In this document: piece after piece, positions 63,561 through 64,000 of the stretch | How positions within the stretch are numbered: position 1 is the stretch's first letter | How the letters are laid out: each line of letters begins with the position of its first letter | NCBI RefSeq assembly: GCF_003284935.1 | Contig: NZ_QMEV01000008.1 | Location: 56,831 to 120,830 of the forward strand | Origin: Mycobacterium colombiense | Lineage (GTDB): Bacteria > Actinomycetota > Actinomycetes > Mycobacteriales > Mycobacteriaceae | Direction: 5' to 3' | DNA: 64,000 nucleotides | Made by a program: the position numbers and the translations under genes | Notes under the pieces: model-generated | Seen by the model: the letters and a program-made list of their open reading frames with translations, nothing else | The model's database searches: none | Told to the model about the DNA's origin: nothing

Positions 63561-64000
63561 CTAGATTGCGCACGCGGCGCGCGCGCCTTCCTCGGTGGCT
63601 TTGCGGATCAGGCCCAGTCCGGTGCAGTCGCCTGCGGCGTGCACCTCGGCGTCCGGCAGGGCGGCGACGAGGGCGTCGAACAGGGTGGTGTCGGGCTCGA
63701 CCGTGCCGGCCAGGACGACGCTGTCGGCCGCCAGGCGCCGGGTCGTTGCACCGGCGGGGGTGAATTCCACCGCGTCGGCGGTGATGCGTTCGGTGACGGC
63801 GCGCACGTGCACGGTGACGCCCAGCCGGTCGAGACGATCCATGTGTTCGGTCTTGCGCTTGTTGCCCACTTCGGGGGCGATGTCCTTGCCGGCTTCGAGT
63901 ATGGCCACCAAGCGGCCCCGCGCGGCAAGGAATTCCGCCAATTCCAGGGCGACGAGATCACCGCCGACGATCACCACGCGCCGGCCGAGCGGCATCCAGG
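63561..64000 (-). CDS. FAD/NAD(P)-dependent oxidoreductase, 5' part cut by window
   Basis: The last ~146 residues of an oxidoreductase: NAD(P)-binding GRRVVIVGGDLVALELAEFL with the GxxxxxE layout, the DEIVLA-type region DSVVLAGTVEPD, and the FAD-contacting AEVHAAGDCTGLGLIRKATEEG. This tail resembles the C-terminal domain of old-yellow-enzyme/2,4-dienoyl-CoA reductases; the OYE barrel lies outside the window, so the type is inferred. It is followed 16 bases upstream by the Rv0760c-like gene in the reading sense. Confidence 0.8.
   Translation of the reverse strand, partial: WMPLGRRVVIVGGDLVALELAEFLAARGRLVAILEAGKDIAPEVGNKRKTEHMDRLDRLGVTVHVRAVTERITADAVEFTPAGATTRRLAADSVVLAGTVEPDTTLFDALVAALPDAEVHAAGDCTGLGLIRKATEEGARAACAI

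Overview
The window is high-GC actinobacterial chromosome from a slow-growing Mycobacterium. The evidence is dense GC-rich coding, KstR-type operators, a complete mce4 operon, and gene orders matching the M. tuberculosis blocks Rv3538-Rv3484 and Rv0756c-Rv0760c. Joining of the mce4/otsA/cpsA block to the phoPR block resembles what I recall of the M. avium complex; this is from memory and was not checked.

Region 1 (1-30181) is the cholesterol catabolic cluster. It holds a MaoC-type hydratase (cut by the window edge), kstD, the hsaE-hsaG-hsaF meta-cleavage product pathway, a DUF1214/SDR/sulfotransferase operon, kshA, an Ltp3-Ltp4-DUF35-NTF2 operon, an F420-type oxidoreductase, acetoacetate decarboxylase, cyp142, echA19, fadD19, an amidohydrolase/IlvX pair, fadE26-fadE27-fadD17, fdxD and hsd4A. 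Region 2 (30182-40869) is the mce4 steroid importer: yrbE4AB, mce4A-F and mam4AB. Uptake, side-chain beta-oxidation and ring opening are thus encoded together. Ten sites fit the 14-bp KstR consensus TnnAACnnGTTnnA; nine lie upstream of genes and two (a tandem pair counted within the ten) lie between convergent 3' ends.

Region 3 (40870-49263) carries a secreted Rv3491-like protein, otsA with a 54-residue upstream gene, a FetAB-like ABC transporter, an enoyl-CoA hydratase, two SDRs (the first behind a KstR-type box) and cpsA. Region 4 (49264-58700) is an accessory stretch rich in small and secreted products: tiny ORFs, an amidase, an alpha/beta hydrolase, a secreted trypsin-like protease, an LpqH-family lipoprotein, a Pro/Thr/Gln-rich secreted protein with a tandem repeat, a lytic transglycosylase lipoprotein, a DUF732 protein and a DUF309 protein.

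Region 5 (58713-64000) has tRNA-Thr(TGT), an Rv0756c-like repeat protein, phoP-phoR, a HIT protein, a DHFR-like protein, an Rv0760c-like NTF2 protein and the end of an FAD/NAD(P) oxidoreductase. No insertion sequence, integrase or CRISPR array was seen. The most interesting signals are the orphan tandem KstR sites, two paralogous NTF2 proteins linking the sterol operon with the phoPR neighbourhood, short ORFs in the leaders of mce4 and of a beta-lactamase-like gene, and a dispersed-repeat-like segment in frame in fadE27.
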